Shown piece after piece: positions 1 through 8,954 of a DNA stretch of 64,000 nucleotides (position 1 is its first letter; every line of letters begins with the position of its first letter). Source of the stretch: an uncultured bacterium (lineage in GTDB: Bacteria > Myxococcota_A > Polyangia > Polyangiales > Houyiibacteriaceae); contig CALJDU010000020.1 in assembly GCA_938024995.1 (NCBI GenBank), positions 1 through 64,000 on the forward strand. Reading direction: 5' to 3'. The position numbers and the translations under genes were made by a program. The notes below the pieces were generated by a model, which saw only the letters and a program-made list of their open reading frames with translations, made no database searches and was not told the DNA's origin.

Positions 1-55
1 GGGAGGCTCCAAATCATTTACTTATTTGGAGGGAGGGGCGGACAGTCCCTCCAAA
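1..55 (+). repeat. Dispersed double-hairpin repeat, copy 1 (type A, cut by window edge)
   Basis: Nearly identical to the stretch at 191-245. Two adjacent perfect stems are visible: CTCCAAAT (7-14) with ATTTGGAG (24-31), and GGAGGGGC (32-39) with GTCCCTCC (45-52, one G-U pair) around a 5-nt loop. The 5' part seen in other copies lies outside the window. No coding function is apparent. Confidence 0.85.
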
Positions 56-63
56 GAATATCA

Positions 64-139
64 TTTCCGCACAGCAGCTCAGCCGCGGGTTCCGGAGCGG
101 AGCGGAGAACTCGCGGCGATGGCGCCGCAGGTGCGGAAA
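64..139. repeat. Nested inverted repeat between two copies of the dispersed repeat
   Basis: Outer arms TTTCCGCAC (64-72) and GTGCGGAAA (131-139) are perfectly complementary over 9 bp. Inside them GCCGCGGGTTC (82-92) and GAACTCGCGGC (107-117) pair over 11 bp with one G-U wobble around a 14-nt loop. Both outer arms are flanked by AAAGAATAT-like sequence (53-61 and 141-149). This looks like a structured element joined to the repeat copies on each side. Its function is unknown. Confidence 0.6.
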
Positions 140-154
140 CAAAGAATATTGGAA

Positions 155-246
155 AGCGACGAAGGAGCGAAGAGCGGAGCGAACATGGGACGGAGGCTCC
201 AAATCATTTACTTATTTGGAGGGAGGGGCGGACAGTCCCTCCAAGG
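155..246 (+). repeat. Dispersed double-hairpin repeat, copy 2 (type A)
   Basis: Full-length type A copy: a 5' arm rich in GCGAAGGAGCGAAGAGCGGAG-like purines, then stem 1 (197-204 with 214-221) and stem 2 (222-229 with 235-242, loop GGACA). It ends a few bases before the stop codon of the minus-strand hydrolase gene. As transcribed from that gene the hairpins would lie at the mRNA 3' end, so a transcript-end role is possible; no U-tract is seen. Confidence 0.85.
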
Positions 247-250
247 AATA

Positions 251-1009
251 TCAGCTCAGCCTGTTCGTGGTGATGAACTCGTGGAGGGCGCGGTTCATCG
301 CGTCGCCGTTGAGCGCCCAGATCGTGTTGTGACCGCCGTTGGGCATCTCGATGATTCGCTTTCGCTTCGACGGACTCGCCTCGTAGAGCGCGCGGGCGTG
401 ATCGACGGATACGATTCGGTCGCCGGTCGCGTGTAAGACCAGGAGCGGGACGTCGAGCTCTTTGAGCTTCGCGCACTGATCGGCGTGGGTCGCGACCGCC
501 TCACGGAGTTCGTCGCCCGAGACCCCGAGTTCCTGCGGCGTCATCCGGAGGAGCAATCGCTCAAGCACATCCGCGATGCCGCTCTCTAGGATCAATCCGC
601 GAACGCGATCGGGGTGACGGTAGGCTGCGTGGAGCGCGTAGATGGAGCCGACCGAGCGACCGTACACAAACGCTCCGTTCGCGCTCGCCATCTGCATCAC
701 CGCGTCGGCGTCATCGAGCATCGCGCCGAGCTGCGGGGTCCCGCTTGAGCCGCCGTACCCGCGATACTCCGAGAACCAGGTCGAGAGGCCATGTTCGGTA
801 ATGGCGGGACACAAACCATCCTCGTAGTCCGCGACGACCTCGCCGTTCCCGTGAAAGTGCAAGAGCGCGGGAGCCGATGTGGGCGACGCGCCGACGATGC
901 ACTTCAGCGTGACCTCCGGCTCGAGCCGAATCTCGGTGAAGCGCTTCGGTTCATCGCGCCGCGGGAAGAAGTAGCGCTCGGAGATCAAAGGGTGGTCGAG
1001 AACGTTCAC
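251..1009 (-). CDS. Alpha/beta hydrolase (serine hydrolase, BEM46/ABHD13-like)
   Basis: A 252-residue cytoplasmic alpha/beta hydrolase with a GTG start. The oxyanion region LLHFHGNGE lies near residues 49-57, the nucleophile elbow GRSVGS near 116-121, the acid in HATGDRIV near 194-200, and the catalytic histidine in NGGHNT near 225. Order and spacing match family members that act on ester or acyl substrates, but the substrate cannot be read from sequence. It has no signal peptide. The nearest gene on the same strand is 114 bp upstream. Its 3' end abuts a hairpin repeat. Confidence 0.8.
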   Translation of the reverse strand: MNVLDHPLISERYFFPRRDEPKRFTEIRLEPEVTLKCIVGASPTSAPALLHFHGNGEVVADYEDGLCPAITEHGLSTWFSEYRGYGGSSGTPQLGAMLDDADAVMQMASANGAFVYGRSVGSIYALHAAYRHPDRVRGLILESGIADVLERLLLRMTPQELGVSGDELREAVATHADQCAKLKELDVPLLVLHATGDRIVSVDHARALYEASPSKRKRIIEMPNGGHNTIWALNGDAMNRALHEFITTNRLS

Positions 1010-1123
1010 GACGAAACGATACCGCGATCAGGGATCGGGATCGTCATCCACGTTGCTCCGTCATCGGGCTCTGAGACGCACGACCTCGCGCTCACGATCG
1101 CTCCGGTCTTCGCAGGCGAACTG

Positions 1124-2134
1124 CTAGCGAAAGCCGCCGGATCGGGAAGCGAGCGAGAGAAGAAGGTCGCTCGCGACCGAGGACTGCTCGGCGCTGGGAA
1201 ACTCGGACCATCTCAGAGCGAAGCGCTGCCCGTCGAACGAGAGCGTCGCGCGACCGATCTGTGTTGCGCGGGATCGATCTTGGTCGCGCAGTAGGCCCTG
1301 GGGGAGCGGGTCGGTTTCGAGGTCCGCCGAAAAACGTGGGTAGTCTCTGTCGCACGCGGTCGACGCCTCCATGAACGGAGCGCCGTCGCGCACGATCAGC
1401 GCGTACGCGACCTCCCCAGTCGAGACGGCACGCACCGCGCGAAGTGGCGTTCTCGCGTCCCATGGACCGGTCGGCGCCACGAAACGGCAGGAGCTCGTCA
1501 CGTCCACAAAATCTTGAAGCCCTGTGCCGCATAGCTCGGCGATGAGACGAATGGCCGACTCAAGCGTCTCTTCGTTGTCGTTCCCCAAGACCCACGACAA
1601 CGTGACTTCGCCTTCCTTCGAGACAAGCGCGCGTTGACGATCGGGCACCGCGCGGAATCGTGATCGAATCGAAGCAGTAAGCGTTCGTCGCAGGACGGCG
1701 GCGCCATGGGGACTTCGAAGAAAGAACGAGCCGTCGAATGACTCGTCGTCGAGAACCACATCCTTCATCACACCCACGCGGTCCGCGATAGATCGGAGCC
1801 GCGTCTTCTTCCTGAGCGTGAACGCGGCGCCTTCTCCGGCGATCCACTGTGCGCGGACGCGGGTGAACGGGACCGAGCTATCGCCAACGGAGACCAGGTA
1901 CCAATCCATCCGAACGAGTACGTGATCCAGCTCCACGAGAACGACGTCCGGGTCGGCCTTGAACCAAGAGTTCGAGCCTTTCCGGAACTCTCCGGAGAGT
2001 ATGGTCGCGAGGTTCCGCCAGATGACTTGGCGACGCTTGTGCTGCTTCATCTGATGGCGATGGATGCCTACGAATGCGGCACCCGTGGAGGCGGTGAGCG
2101 TCAGGGCGACGAGAGTGCTCGTGAATGGGTCCAT
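1124..2134 (-). CDS. Membrane-anchored protein of unknown function
   Basis: A 336-residue protein with an ATG start. Residues 5-24 (FTSTLVALTLTASTGAAFVG) form one hydrophobic segment followed by a basic stretch (HRHQMKQHKRR), which fits a single N-terminal anchor with a cytoplasmic body. The remainder is a mixed alpha/beta soluble region with no motif I recognise. It lies 56 bp downstream of the EamA transporter on the same strand and may be cotranscribed with it. No function is proposed. Confidence 0.65.
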   Translation of the reverse strand: MDPFTSTLVALTLTASTGAAFVGIHRHQMKQHKRRQVIWRNLATILSGEFRKGSNSWFKADPDVVLVELDHVLVRMDWYLVSVGDSSVPFTRVRAQWIAGEGAAFTLRKKTRLRSIADRVGVMKDVVLDDESFDGSFFLRSPHGAAVLRRTLTASIRSRFRAVPDRQRALVSKEGEVTLSWVLGNDNEETLESAIRLIAELCGTGLQDFVDVTSSCRFVAPTGPWDARTPLRAVRAVSTGEVAYALIVRDGAPFMEASTACDRDYPRFSADLETDPLPQGLLRDQDRSRATQIGRATLSFDGQRFALRWSEFPSAEQSSVASDLLLSLASRSGGFR

Positions 2135-2190
2135 CGGTAGCCGAGGCGCTTAGCAAGATGAGCGCTCCCGCTGGAGCGACCGTCAGCGTA

Positions 2191-3240
2191 TCAGCGTTTG
2201 CCGCGAGGGAGCGCATACGGCTTGGTCGATTGATGTTCCGTTGCCGGGCCGCTCCGCCTGACGACGACGACGCGGGGATCTTCACGCCTTGGGTCGCCGC
2301 GATGCTGGAACCCCGCGGCGATCGCGCCGCGATGTCGGCGCGACCTTGGTGCGGAGTGAAACGCGACCGCGAGCAAGACCAACGCGCCTCCGATCAGCGC
2401 GTTGGTGTCGAGCGACTCGCCAAGGAAGAAAGCGCCGACCGCGACCGCGACGAGCGGGTTGATCGTGGCGTGCGTCAAGACCAGCTGGCGCGGTAGCGTC
2501 TCAAGCGCGCGGAGGTAGCAGACGAAGGTGATCGCGCTGCCGAAAACCACGAGATAGATGAGGGCGCTGATGCTCGTGGCGGTGGGCGTCGCGACGACTT
2601 CTCCACGCGCACCGGAGGCGATCGCGAAACCGATGCTCGCGAACGTCAATTGCCACGCTGCCGATGCGGTCGCGTTCAAACGCGTCGCGGGCAGCTGACC
2701 ACCGGCCGCCCACGCGAGTGCCCCGGCGAGCGCGAAGACCAGCCCAAGCGCGACTGACGTCTGCGCGTCTTCGCGAGCGAGCGCCCCGCTGCTCATCATC
2801 GCGACGCCCATCACGCCGATCGCCGAAAGAACCGCGGCCCGCGTTGGAACGCGCGTTCGATTGCGTAGCGCAAAGAGCACGAGCGCGAACATGGGCATCG
2901 TGGCGCCGGCGACCGCGACCAAACCGCTCGGTGCTCGTTCGACCGCCAAGATGAGAAGGCCGTTGCCGAGCAGCCAATAGAGCACGCCCGACATCGCGAG
3001 CCGCGACCACTCGCCGCGTACCGGCATCAAGCGCGCGCCACGAAGCGTCGCGAACCCGAAGAGCAATAGCGCGGCCAGGCACATCCGAAACGCGCCGAGC
3101 GCGAAGGGCGGAAAGGTCTGTAACGCGATCTTGATGGCCGCGAAGGTGCTTCCCCAGACGACGAAAACGACGAGGAGCGGCGCGAAACGCCAGAACGCGG
3201 TGACTTGACGAGACCGCGCGAAGTTCGTGAGCGATTCCAT
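2191..3240 (-). CDS. EamA-family drug/metabolite transporter
   Basis: A polytopic inner-membrane protein of 349 residues with about ten hydrophobic helices in two EamA halves. The first starts with VVFVVWGSTFAAIKIAL, typical of DMT exporters such as RhaT/YdcZ relatives. I chose the ATG at 3240 over an upstream GTG at 3276, because the extra 12 residues are not membrane-like and would run into the divergent regulator's leader. The C-terminal tail of roughly 50 residues after the last helix is basic and probably cytoplasmic. The divergent Lrp/AsnC gene 44 bp away suggests control of this exporter, possibly of an amino acid, as in many Lrp-DMT pairs. Confidence 0.85.
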   Translation of the reverse strand: MESLTNFARSRQVTAFWRFAPLLVVFVVWGSTFAAIKIALQTFPPFALGAFRMCLAALLLFGFATLRGARLMPVRGEWSRLAMSGVLYWLLGNGLLILAVERAPSGLVAVAGATMPMFALVLFALRNRTRVPTRAAVLSAIGVMGVAMMSSGALAREDAQTSVALGLVFALAGALAWAAGGQLPATRLNATASAAWQLTFASIGFAIASGARGEVVATPTATSISALIYLVVFGSAITFVCYLRALETLPRQLVLTHATINPLVAVAVGAFFLGESLDTNALIGGALVLLAVAFHSAPRSRRHRGAIAAGFQHRGDPRREDPRVVVVRRSGPATEHQSTKPYALPRGKR

Positions 3241-3284
3241 GTTTCCTAATTTCGTCCGTACGCAGACAACTGCCATCGAATAGA

Positions 3285-3767
3285 ATGCGGAACATGGGTG
3301 CTGATACAGGTCTCGACCGAATCGACTTCGGAATCATCACGGCGCTGACGAACGATGCGCGGCTCTCCAACAAGGAGCTCGCCGCGAAGATTGGTTTGGC
3401 GCCTTCTTCATGCCTCGCGCGGGTTCGGCGCTTGGTTCGGGACGGCGTGCTCACGGGCTTTCACGCGGCGGTGGACGACCGCGCGCTCGGGATCGGGATC
3501 GAGGCGATGCTGGCGGCGAAGCTGAGAGACCAGTCGCAAGAGTTTTTCGATTCGCTCGCGGCAGAGCTGATCGCGCGGGACGAGGTGCTGGCGGTCTATG
3601 AGCTCTCTGGCCTGGAGGACGTATTGATCCACGTCGTCTGCCGCGACGCGCAGCACCTGCACGCCTTCGTTTCGTCGGTGCGGAGCAACAAAGAGATCCC
3701 GCAGATCGTGACCTCGCTTGTGTTCCAGTCTTGCACCAAGCGAACGCGGCCGAACTTCCACGCCTAA
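3285..3767 (+). CDS. Lrp/AsnC-family transcriptional regulator
   Basis: A 160-residue regulator. Residues 10-60 form the AsnC-type winged helix-turn-helix (DFGIITALTNDARLSNKELA, then IGLAPSSCLARVRRL), followed by the alpha/beta RAM ligand domain. The start could be the ATG at 3285 or at 3294. It is divergent from the EamA transporter across a 44-bp gap that must hold both promoters and probably its own operator. Lrp-family proteins bind amino acids and often control a neighbouring exporter; the ligand here is unknown. Confidence 0.9.
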   Translation: MRNMGADTGLDRIDFGIITALTNDARLSNKELAAKIGLAPSSCLARVRRLVRDGVLTGFHAAVDDRALGIGIEAMLAAKLRDQSQEFFDSLAAELIARDEVLAVYELSGLEDVLIHVVCRDAQHLHAFVSSVRSNKEIPQIVTSLVFQSCTKRTRPNFHA

Positions 3768-3774
3768 GGCTCGA

Positions 3775-3793
3775 ACGACTCCGCTCGAGTCGT
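3775..3793. terminator. Hairpin between convergent genes
   Basis: ACGACTC (3775-3781) and GAGTCGT (3787-3793) form a perfect 7-bp stem with a 5-nt loop. It fills the 28-bp gap between the convergent stops of the Lrp regulator and the YdcF-like gene. There is no clear T-run on either side, so it is a possible bidirectional transcript-end hairpin rather than a proven terminator. Confidence 0.4.
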
Positions 3794-3795
3794 GG

Positions 3796-4419
3796 TTAGA
3801 GACGACCGAGCGCGCCGTAGATCCCGACGGCGAGCACTTCGCGTAACGCGCCGCGCGCGCGGACGGAACGGGTGCCGATCGATCCGGACCCGGCGACCTC
3901 CGCGAAGTAGCGCCGGAAGACGCGTTCCGAGCGAAAGATATGATAGGCGTCCGAGACCACGACGATGCGCGCGCCGTTGCCGATCAGTTCGGCGGCGAAC
4001 CGCGCGTTTTCTTCCGTCGAGGTGGAGCGGTCCTCCAAGACGAGCGCGGACTCTGGGACCCCAGCGCGACGCGCGATCACCGCCGCGGCTTCCGCTTCGC
4101 TGGGCGGGTACGTCCCGACGCCGCCGGTCAACACCAGCTTGGGCGCGACGCCTTGTCGGTAGAGCGCGATGGCGTGCCGGGTCCGGCGAGCCAACGTGAG
4201 ACTCGCGGTGCCGCTTGGGTCCACCCGGCACCCCGCGACGATGATCGCGTCGTAGCGGCCCGCGACGTCGCGCTGTCCATAGCGGTCGAGCGCGACGCCC
4301 AGCGCGCACCAGGTCGCGCCGACCATGATCATGGCGACGATGCGCGTGATGACGCGACGCGCCCGGCTCTTTCGTGAGCGCGGTCTCGTTTGCCAACGAA
4401 GGAGAAGGGCGCTGAGCAT
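3796..4419 (-). CDS. YdcF/SanA-like (DUF218) membrane protein
   Basis: A 207-residue protein from the ATG at 4419 (an in-frame TTG lies three codons upstream). After a basic N-terminus there is one transmembrane segment near residues 27-45 (IVAMIMVGATWCALGVALDR). The DUF218 core follows: YDAIIVAGCRVDP, LVLTGGVGTYPPSEAEA, EDRSTSTEENARF and VVVSDAYHIFRS. The motifs are complete. Relatives such as SanA/ElyC affect envelope barrier function, but biochemical roles are mostly unknown. It converges on the Lrp gene. Confidence 0.85.
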   Translation of the reverse strand: MLSALLLRWQTRPRSRKSRARRVITRIVAMIMVGATWCALGVALDRYGQRDVAGRYDAIIVAGCRVDPSGTASLTLARRTRHAIALYRQGVAPKLVLTGGVGTYPPSEAEAAAVIARRAGVPESALVLEDRSTSTEENARFAAELIGNGARIVVVSDAYHIFRSERVFRRYFAEVAGSGSIGTRSVRARGALREVLAVGIYGALGRL

Positions 4420-4501
4420 GGTCTCCAAGCTCGCGCCGAGACATGGCGCGCCTCACGCAAAGATGTGGCGATGTTGTGACAGCTGGTGTCGAGCGCTCGC
4501 G

Positions 4502-5032
4502 TCATCGGACGATCATCTCTTCGGCGTCGGGCGGGTTCGTGAACGGCTGCGCGAGCGGCGCGTCCTTTGACGCCGCGAAGTGTTCAAGCGCCCATGAGAC
4601 CGTGGGAAAGGCGAGCTCCTTCCGCGGGATCTCGTCCCAAGCGAACAGGCGCGCCTCGCGGCACTCGGGGCCCGGCGCGCACTCGGCGCTCGACATCACC
4701 GCGCGATAGAACATCTGCACCTGGCTGATGTGGCGGATGGAGTACAGCGCGAGCAGACCATCGAGCGTGACGCGTGCGCGCGCCTCTTCCCAGGTCTCAC
4801 GAAGCGCGCCTTCATCGGGGGACTCCCCGAGCTCAAGGTAGCCCGCGGGCAAGGTCCAGTAGCCGTCACGCGGCTCAATCGCGCGGCGAACCAAGAGGAC
4901 GCGATCCTCGAAGGTCGCGACGACCCCCGCGATGATCTTGGGGTTCTCGTAGCGGATGAAGTCGCATTTCTGGCAAACCCAGCGCTCTTTGTCGTCGCCT
5001 TCGGGGATCTCGCGCGCCCACTGATCACTCAT
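4502..5032 (-). CDS. Nudix hydrolase with N-terminal zinc ribbon (NADH pyrophosphatase-like)
   Basis: A 176-residue protein from the ATG at 5032 (MSDQWAREIPEGD); a longer open frame to 5149 is rejected because it overlaps the divergent leader. A CxxC half of a zinc knuckle (WVCQKCDFIRYENP) precedes the Nudix fold. The Nudix box is seen as GYLELGESPDEGALRETWEE, with catalytic glutamates in REXXEE. The layout matches small NUDT-type hydrolases that cleave NADH, ADP-ribose or related nucleotides; only one CxxC is visible. It is divergent from the hydroxylase-family gene 67 bp away. Confidence 0.85.
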   Translation of the reverse strand: MSDQWAREIPEGDDKERWVCQKCDFIRYENPKIIAGVVATFEDRVLLVRRAIEPRDGYWTLPAGYLELGESPDEGALRETWEEARARVTLDGLLALYSIRHISQVQMFYRAVMSSAECAPGPECREARLFAWDEIPRKELAFPTVSWALEHFAASKDAPLAQPFTNPPDAEEMIVR

Positions 5033-5099
5033 GCCCCAGAACGTACCAGAGCGGTTCGACCGCGCGCGCTTTCCATGACCCCGCGGTGACCGCACACTG

Positions 5100-5984
5100 A
5101 TGTGGATGCGCGGAGCAGCAGAGTACTGGACGCTCGCGAAGGAGAGCACCGCGGGCTACTTCCGGTACCTCGTCCGTGACATCACGGAGCCGTCTGCGCA
5201 CAGCTACTTCTACTTGCTGCTCGGCGTGACCGCGGCGTTCTTGATTTGGGAGCGCGCGAACCCGTGGCGGCGACAACAGCGCTTTGTTCGCGAAGACTTC
5301 TTCCTTGACGCCTTCTATCTCTTCTTCAACTTCTTCGGCTTCTCACTGATCGGCTTCGCGGCCGTCAGCGATGTCGCGCAGGCGGTGACAACAGACGGGC
5401 TGGCGGCGGTCGGGATCGAGAACCTGGTCGCGGTCAGCGTCGCGTCGCTCCCCGTCGCGGCGCAGCTCGTCCTGATGTTCGTGCTGCGGGACTTCATTCA
5501 CTACTTCATTCACCGGCTGCTGCATCGCGCGCCATGGTTGTGGCGCTTCCATCAAGTGCACCACTCCGTGCGCGAGATGGGCGTCGCGGCGCACCTGCGC
5601 TTTCACTGGATGGAGACGGTGGTGTACCGCGCGCTTGAGTTCATACCGCTGTCGTTGTTCGGTTTTGGAATCGACGACTTCTTCTTCGTGCACGCGATCT
5701 CGCTCAGCATCGGGCACTTCAACCACAGCAACGTTCGTCTCCCGCTGGGCCCGCTTCGGTACATCTTCAACTCGCCGCAGATGCACATCTGGCATCACGC
5801 GCGCGTGCTCACCCCGGGCGCGCGAACGGGTCGCAACTTTGGCCTCTCGCTCTCGCTCTGGGACTACCTCTTCGGCACCGCGGACGTGCCCAACGATGGC
5901 CGTGATGAAGAGCTCGGCTTCGACGGGATCGACTCGTACCCGCGTGGCTTGTTCTCCCAGATGGTCGAGCCGTTTCGTAGGTGA
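5100..5984 (+). CDS. Fatty acid hydroxylase / sterol desaturase superfamily protein
   Basis: A 294-residue integral membrane di-iron enzyme candidate. All expected histidine clusters are present: HYFIHRLLH near 138-146, HQVHHS near 154-159, HFNHSN near 206-211 and HIWHH near 229-233, set among four or five hydrophobic helices. Family members hydroxylate or desaturate sterols, fatty acids or alkylglycerols with O2 and an electron donor. It lies 3.5 kb beyond the end of the sterol operon, on the opposite strand, so a role as C-5 desaturase or C-4 oxidase is conceivable but not shown. Carotenoid or lipid hydroxylation are alternatives. Confidence 0.85.
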   Translation: MWMRGAAEYWTLAKESTAGYFRYLVRDITEPSAHSYFYLLLGVTAAFLIWERANPWRRQQRFVREDFFLDAFYLFFNFFGFSLIGFAAVSDVAQAVTTDGLAAVGIENLVAVSVASLPVAAQLVLMFVLRDFIHYFIHRLLHRAPWLWRFHQVHHSVREMGVAAHLRFHWMETVVYRALEFIPLSLFGFGIDDFFFVHAISLSIGHFNHSNVRLPLGPLRYIFNSPQMHIWHHARVLTPGARTGRNFGLSLSLWDYLFGTADVPNDGRDEELGFDGIDSYPRGLFSQMVEPFRR

Positions 5985-6025
5985 CCGCGCTATGAGGGCG
6001 CCGATGCCTCGCGTATCCTCGTGAG

Positions 6026-8857
6026 GTGACGCGTCCATTTGTCTCCTGCGCGTTCTATGGCGCGCTCCTCCTCACGCTCTCTTGCGGGACCGACGCTCCA
6101 TCGCTCCAAGTGGATCTGCGCACGGACTTCGTTCCGGGCGTGGAGTTCGCGGCGATCCGAACGGAGCTCTCACGCTTCCCGCGGAGCGTGGGCGCTCAGG
6201 ACCTCATCGATCGCGTGACCATCGAGGTCGGCGTCGAGGACGATCTGCGTGACGGTGCGCGCGTCGCTGATCTCGCGGGCCGATCCGGGACGCACTGGGT
6301 CTACGTCGAGCTCCTGACTGAGGACGGAGAGGTCTTGGCGCAGCGACCTGTCAGCGTTGAGCTGGAAGGCGACCTCGGGATCTTGGTGATCCTCACGCGT
6401 GACTGCGAAGGTGTGGAGTGCCCCAACCCGGGCGGTGATCCCGGGTCCATCGCGTGTCTCGCGGGCGAGTGCGTAGATCCGCGCTGTCGTCCCGGCGCGA
6501 TTGAGTTTTGCGGCGGGACGGTGGGGTGCGGGGCGGACCGCGACTGCGCGTCGTTCGCCGAGTGCGCGGAGGCGCGGTGCCTCGATGGGGTCTGCTTCGC
6601 GGCGGGTGACCCTGCCGCGTGCGACGAGGGACAGTGGTGCCACCCGGACCTCGGCTGCCTCAACGAGGGCTCACGCGAACCGCCGCCCGCGTGTCGTCGC
6701 GTCGAGTGCGCGCTCCCGAACGAGTGTGAGATCGGGCTGCTCTCGTGCGATGGAGAACGGATCTGCGAATCCGCCGGTCTCGTGTTCTCCGGGCGGGACT
6801 GCGAGAGCGGAGCGTGCAGCGATGAAGGCGCCTGCCTTGGTTACCCCGTCACCGTGACCACGACGGGGCCAGGCGCGGTCGCGTCGGAACCCACTGGCAT
6901 AGCATGCGGCGACGAGTGCAGCGCCCGCTTCGAGAGAGGGGCTGCTGTCACGTTGACCGCGCTGCCGATGGACGGCGCTCGCCTCCGCTCCTGGGGAGGC
7001 GCGTGCGAGGTCGATGAAGAGAACCGCTGTGTGCTTCCTGAGCTCGCGGGACCGGCGGATGTCTCCGCGCTCTTCGAGTACATGGAACACGAGATCGTCG
7101 TGACCCGAGACGGCGACGGTGACGGCGAGGTTGTCGGCGCGGATGGCGGGATCGACTGTGGTGAGCGCTGCGAGACGTTCGCGCGCTACGGCGAGCGCGT
7201 GGCGATCCGCGCGACGGCTTCGCCCGAGTCAGTCTTCGCGGGGTGGAGCGGCGATGTCTGCGAGGGCGCGGATCCGAGCTGTACCTTCGTCCTCCGTGGA
7301 GACGAATCGATCGCCGCGACGTTCACCCGGGGCGTCGACAATCTCGTCGTCGCCCGAGCAGGAACAGGCAGCGGGCGGGTGGTCAGCACGCCCGCCGGGG
7401 TCGACTGCGGGGGGACCTGCGTCGGCTCCTTTCCGCGGAGCACCGTTGTGACCTTGTTCGCGATCGCGGATCCAGGTTCTCGCTTCGTGGGCTTCTCTGG
7501 GGACTGCGAAGAGTCAGACGAGGAGTGCGCCGTGATCGTGCGCGGACCGCGGTCCGTCGTCGCGACCTTTGAGCGGATCCGGCACGAGGTCGCCATCCGA
7601 CGCGTCGGAGAGGGCGCGGTACGCTCGGCGCCGATCGCGACGCTCGACTGCGGGCCCACATGCGTCGCCGAGTTTGACGAAGGAGCAGTCGTTCAGCTCG
7701 TCGCGTCACCCGCCCCGGGATACGAGTTTGTCGGCTTCCGCGAACCCAGCTGTGTGGGGACCGGCCCGTGCACCATCACCGTGGACGGCCCCAAGACGAT
7801 CGTGGCGACGTTCGTGGAGTCGCCGTTTTCGCTCCGGGTCACGCGTGATGGAACAGGGAGCGGGACGGTGGTCTCGCGTCCGAGCGGGATCGGATGCGGG
7901 GGCACCTGCTCAGCGCTCTTCGCGCCGCGGACGGCCGTGAGCCTGGAGGCCGTTCCGGACCCGGGATCGGTCTTCGTGGGCTACTCGGGCGACTGTAGCG
8001 GGCCGCGTTGTGAGGTCGTGATGGACGCGCCTCGTGGAGTGACCGCGACGTTCGCGATCGGCTATCCACTCAACATTTCCTTCGCTCCGCTCGGCCCGGT
8101 GGGGGAAGAAGGGAGCGGGACCGTGACGATCGATCCGCTCGACCTTACGTGCCCCAGCGGGAGCGAATGCGAGAACACGATCGCGGCGGACACAACCGTG
8201 ACGCTTCGCCCCGTTGCTGATGATGGCTTCGTGTTTTCGCACTGGTCCGGCGACTGCATGCGATCTGCTCCGTGCACGATCACGATGAGCCGAGCCCGCA
8301 ACGTGACCGCGCACTTCAACACCACGCGCGAGCTGTGCTGGACGACCCGCGGAAGGAGCACCGGCACCGGCTTCTCTCCACTTGGAGGCGCGGTCCGCGG
8401 AACGGGCACATGCGTACGCGCGGAGATCCCGCGCGGCACCTCAAGGACGCTCGACTACGGAAGCATGGCGCGGCTCAACGTGAACCTGCCGTTCGGGAGC
8501 GTGCTCACGGGCTGGAACGGTGACGGTAGCTGCACGGGGACTGAGCCACAGTGCATCATGACGATGGATCGGGATCGCGACGTCATCATGGATATCGCGT
8601 ACGCACCGAACTCGGTGCACGTCCGGGTCTCTGGTGTCGCAGAAGGCGCGAGCGTGGTGTCGAGCCCGCCAGGTATCGACTGCCCTGGCGACTGCGTCGC
8701 GTTCTTTGAGCCAGGTGAGCGGGTCACGCTCACGGCGGTCGGGGCTGGGTTCTTTGATTGGCAAGGCACGAGCTGCACCGGCGCTGATCCAATGTGTACC
8801 TTCGTCGTCGGCGAGCCGGTCGATGTGCAAGCGCGGTTTCGGCGAACGAGCGACTGA
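6026..8857 (+). CDS. Large secreted lipoprotein with eight InlB-type beta-repeats
   Basis: A 943-residue protein with a GTG start. The signal peptide ends in a lipobox (LLLTLSC near residue 20). Residues 120-270 form a Cys-rich region with about 20 cysteines, probably disulfide-bonded. From about 272 to the end there are eight tandem repeats of 75-85 residues resembling bacterial 'Flg_new_2/InlB B-repeat' domains. Each has a GxGxV-type strand, a DCG..C knuckle, VTLTA-like strand, FxGWSGDC, and a closing VTATF. Repeat 7 is the most divergent. These domains usually act as cell-surface spacers or adhesins; no catalytic domain is seen. It follows the hydroxylase gene by 41 bp on the same strand. 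Confidence 0.8.
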   Translation: MTRPFVSCAFYGALLLTLSCGTDAPSLQVDLRTDFVPGVEFAAIRTELSRFPRSVGAQDLIDRVTIEVGVEDDLRDGARVADLAGRSGTHWVYVELLTEDGEVLAQRPVSVELEGDLGILVILTRDCEGVECPNPGGDPGSIACLAGECVDPRCRPGAIEFCGGTVGCGADRDCASFAECAEARCLDGVCFAAGDPAACDEGQWCHPDLGCLNEGSREPPPACRRVECALPNECEIGLLSCDGERICESAGLVFSGRDCESGACSDEGACLGYPVTVTTTGPGAVASEPTGIACGDECSARFERGAAVTLTALPMDGARLRSWGGACEVDEENRCVLPELAGPADVSALFEYMEHEIVVTRDGDGDGEVVGADGGIDCGERCETFARYGERVAIRATASPESVFAGWSGDVCEGADPSCTFVLRGDESIAATFTRGVDNLVVARAGTGSGRVVSTPAGVDCGGTCVGSFPRSTVVTLFAIADPGSRFVGFSGDCEESDEECAVIVRGPRSVVATFERIRHEVAIRRVGEGAVRSAPIATLDCGPTCVAEFDEGAVVQLVASPAPGYEFVGFREPSCVGTGPCTITVDGPKTIVATFVESPFSLRVTRDGTGSGTVVSRPSGIGCGGTCSALFAPRTAVSLEAVPDPGSVFVGYSGDCSGPRCEVVMDAPRGVTATFAIGYPLNISFAPLGPVGEEGSGTVTIDPLDLTCPSGSECENTIAADTTVTLRPVADDGFVFSHWSGDCMRSAPCTITMSRARNVTAHFNTTRELCWTTRGRSTGTGFSPLGGAVRGTGTCVRAEIPRGTSRTLDYGSMARLNVNLPFGSVLTGWNGDGSCTGTEPQCIMTMDRDRDVIMDIAYAPNSVHVRVSGVAEGASVVSSPPGIDCPGDCVAFFEPGERVTLTAVGAGFFDWQGTSCTGADPMCTFVVGEPVDVQARFRRTSD

Positions 8858-8954
8858 CCCGGTCCGTTCAATCCGCAGAGATGAGCGCGGAGCGGATGCC
8901 TCGTGGACCTTGGATTGAGCTAGATCGATCTCCGGCGTCGGCCGTCGCACCGGC

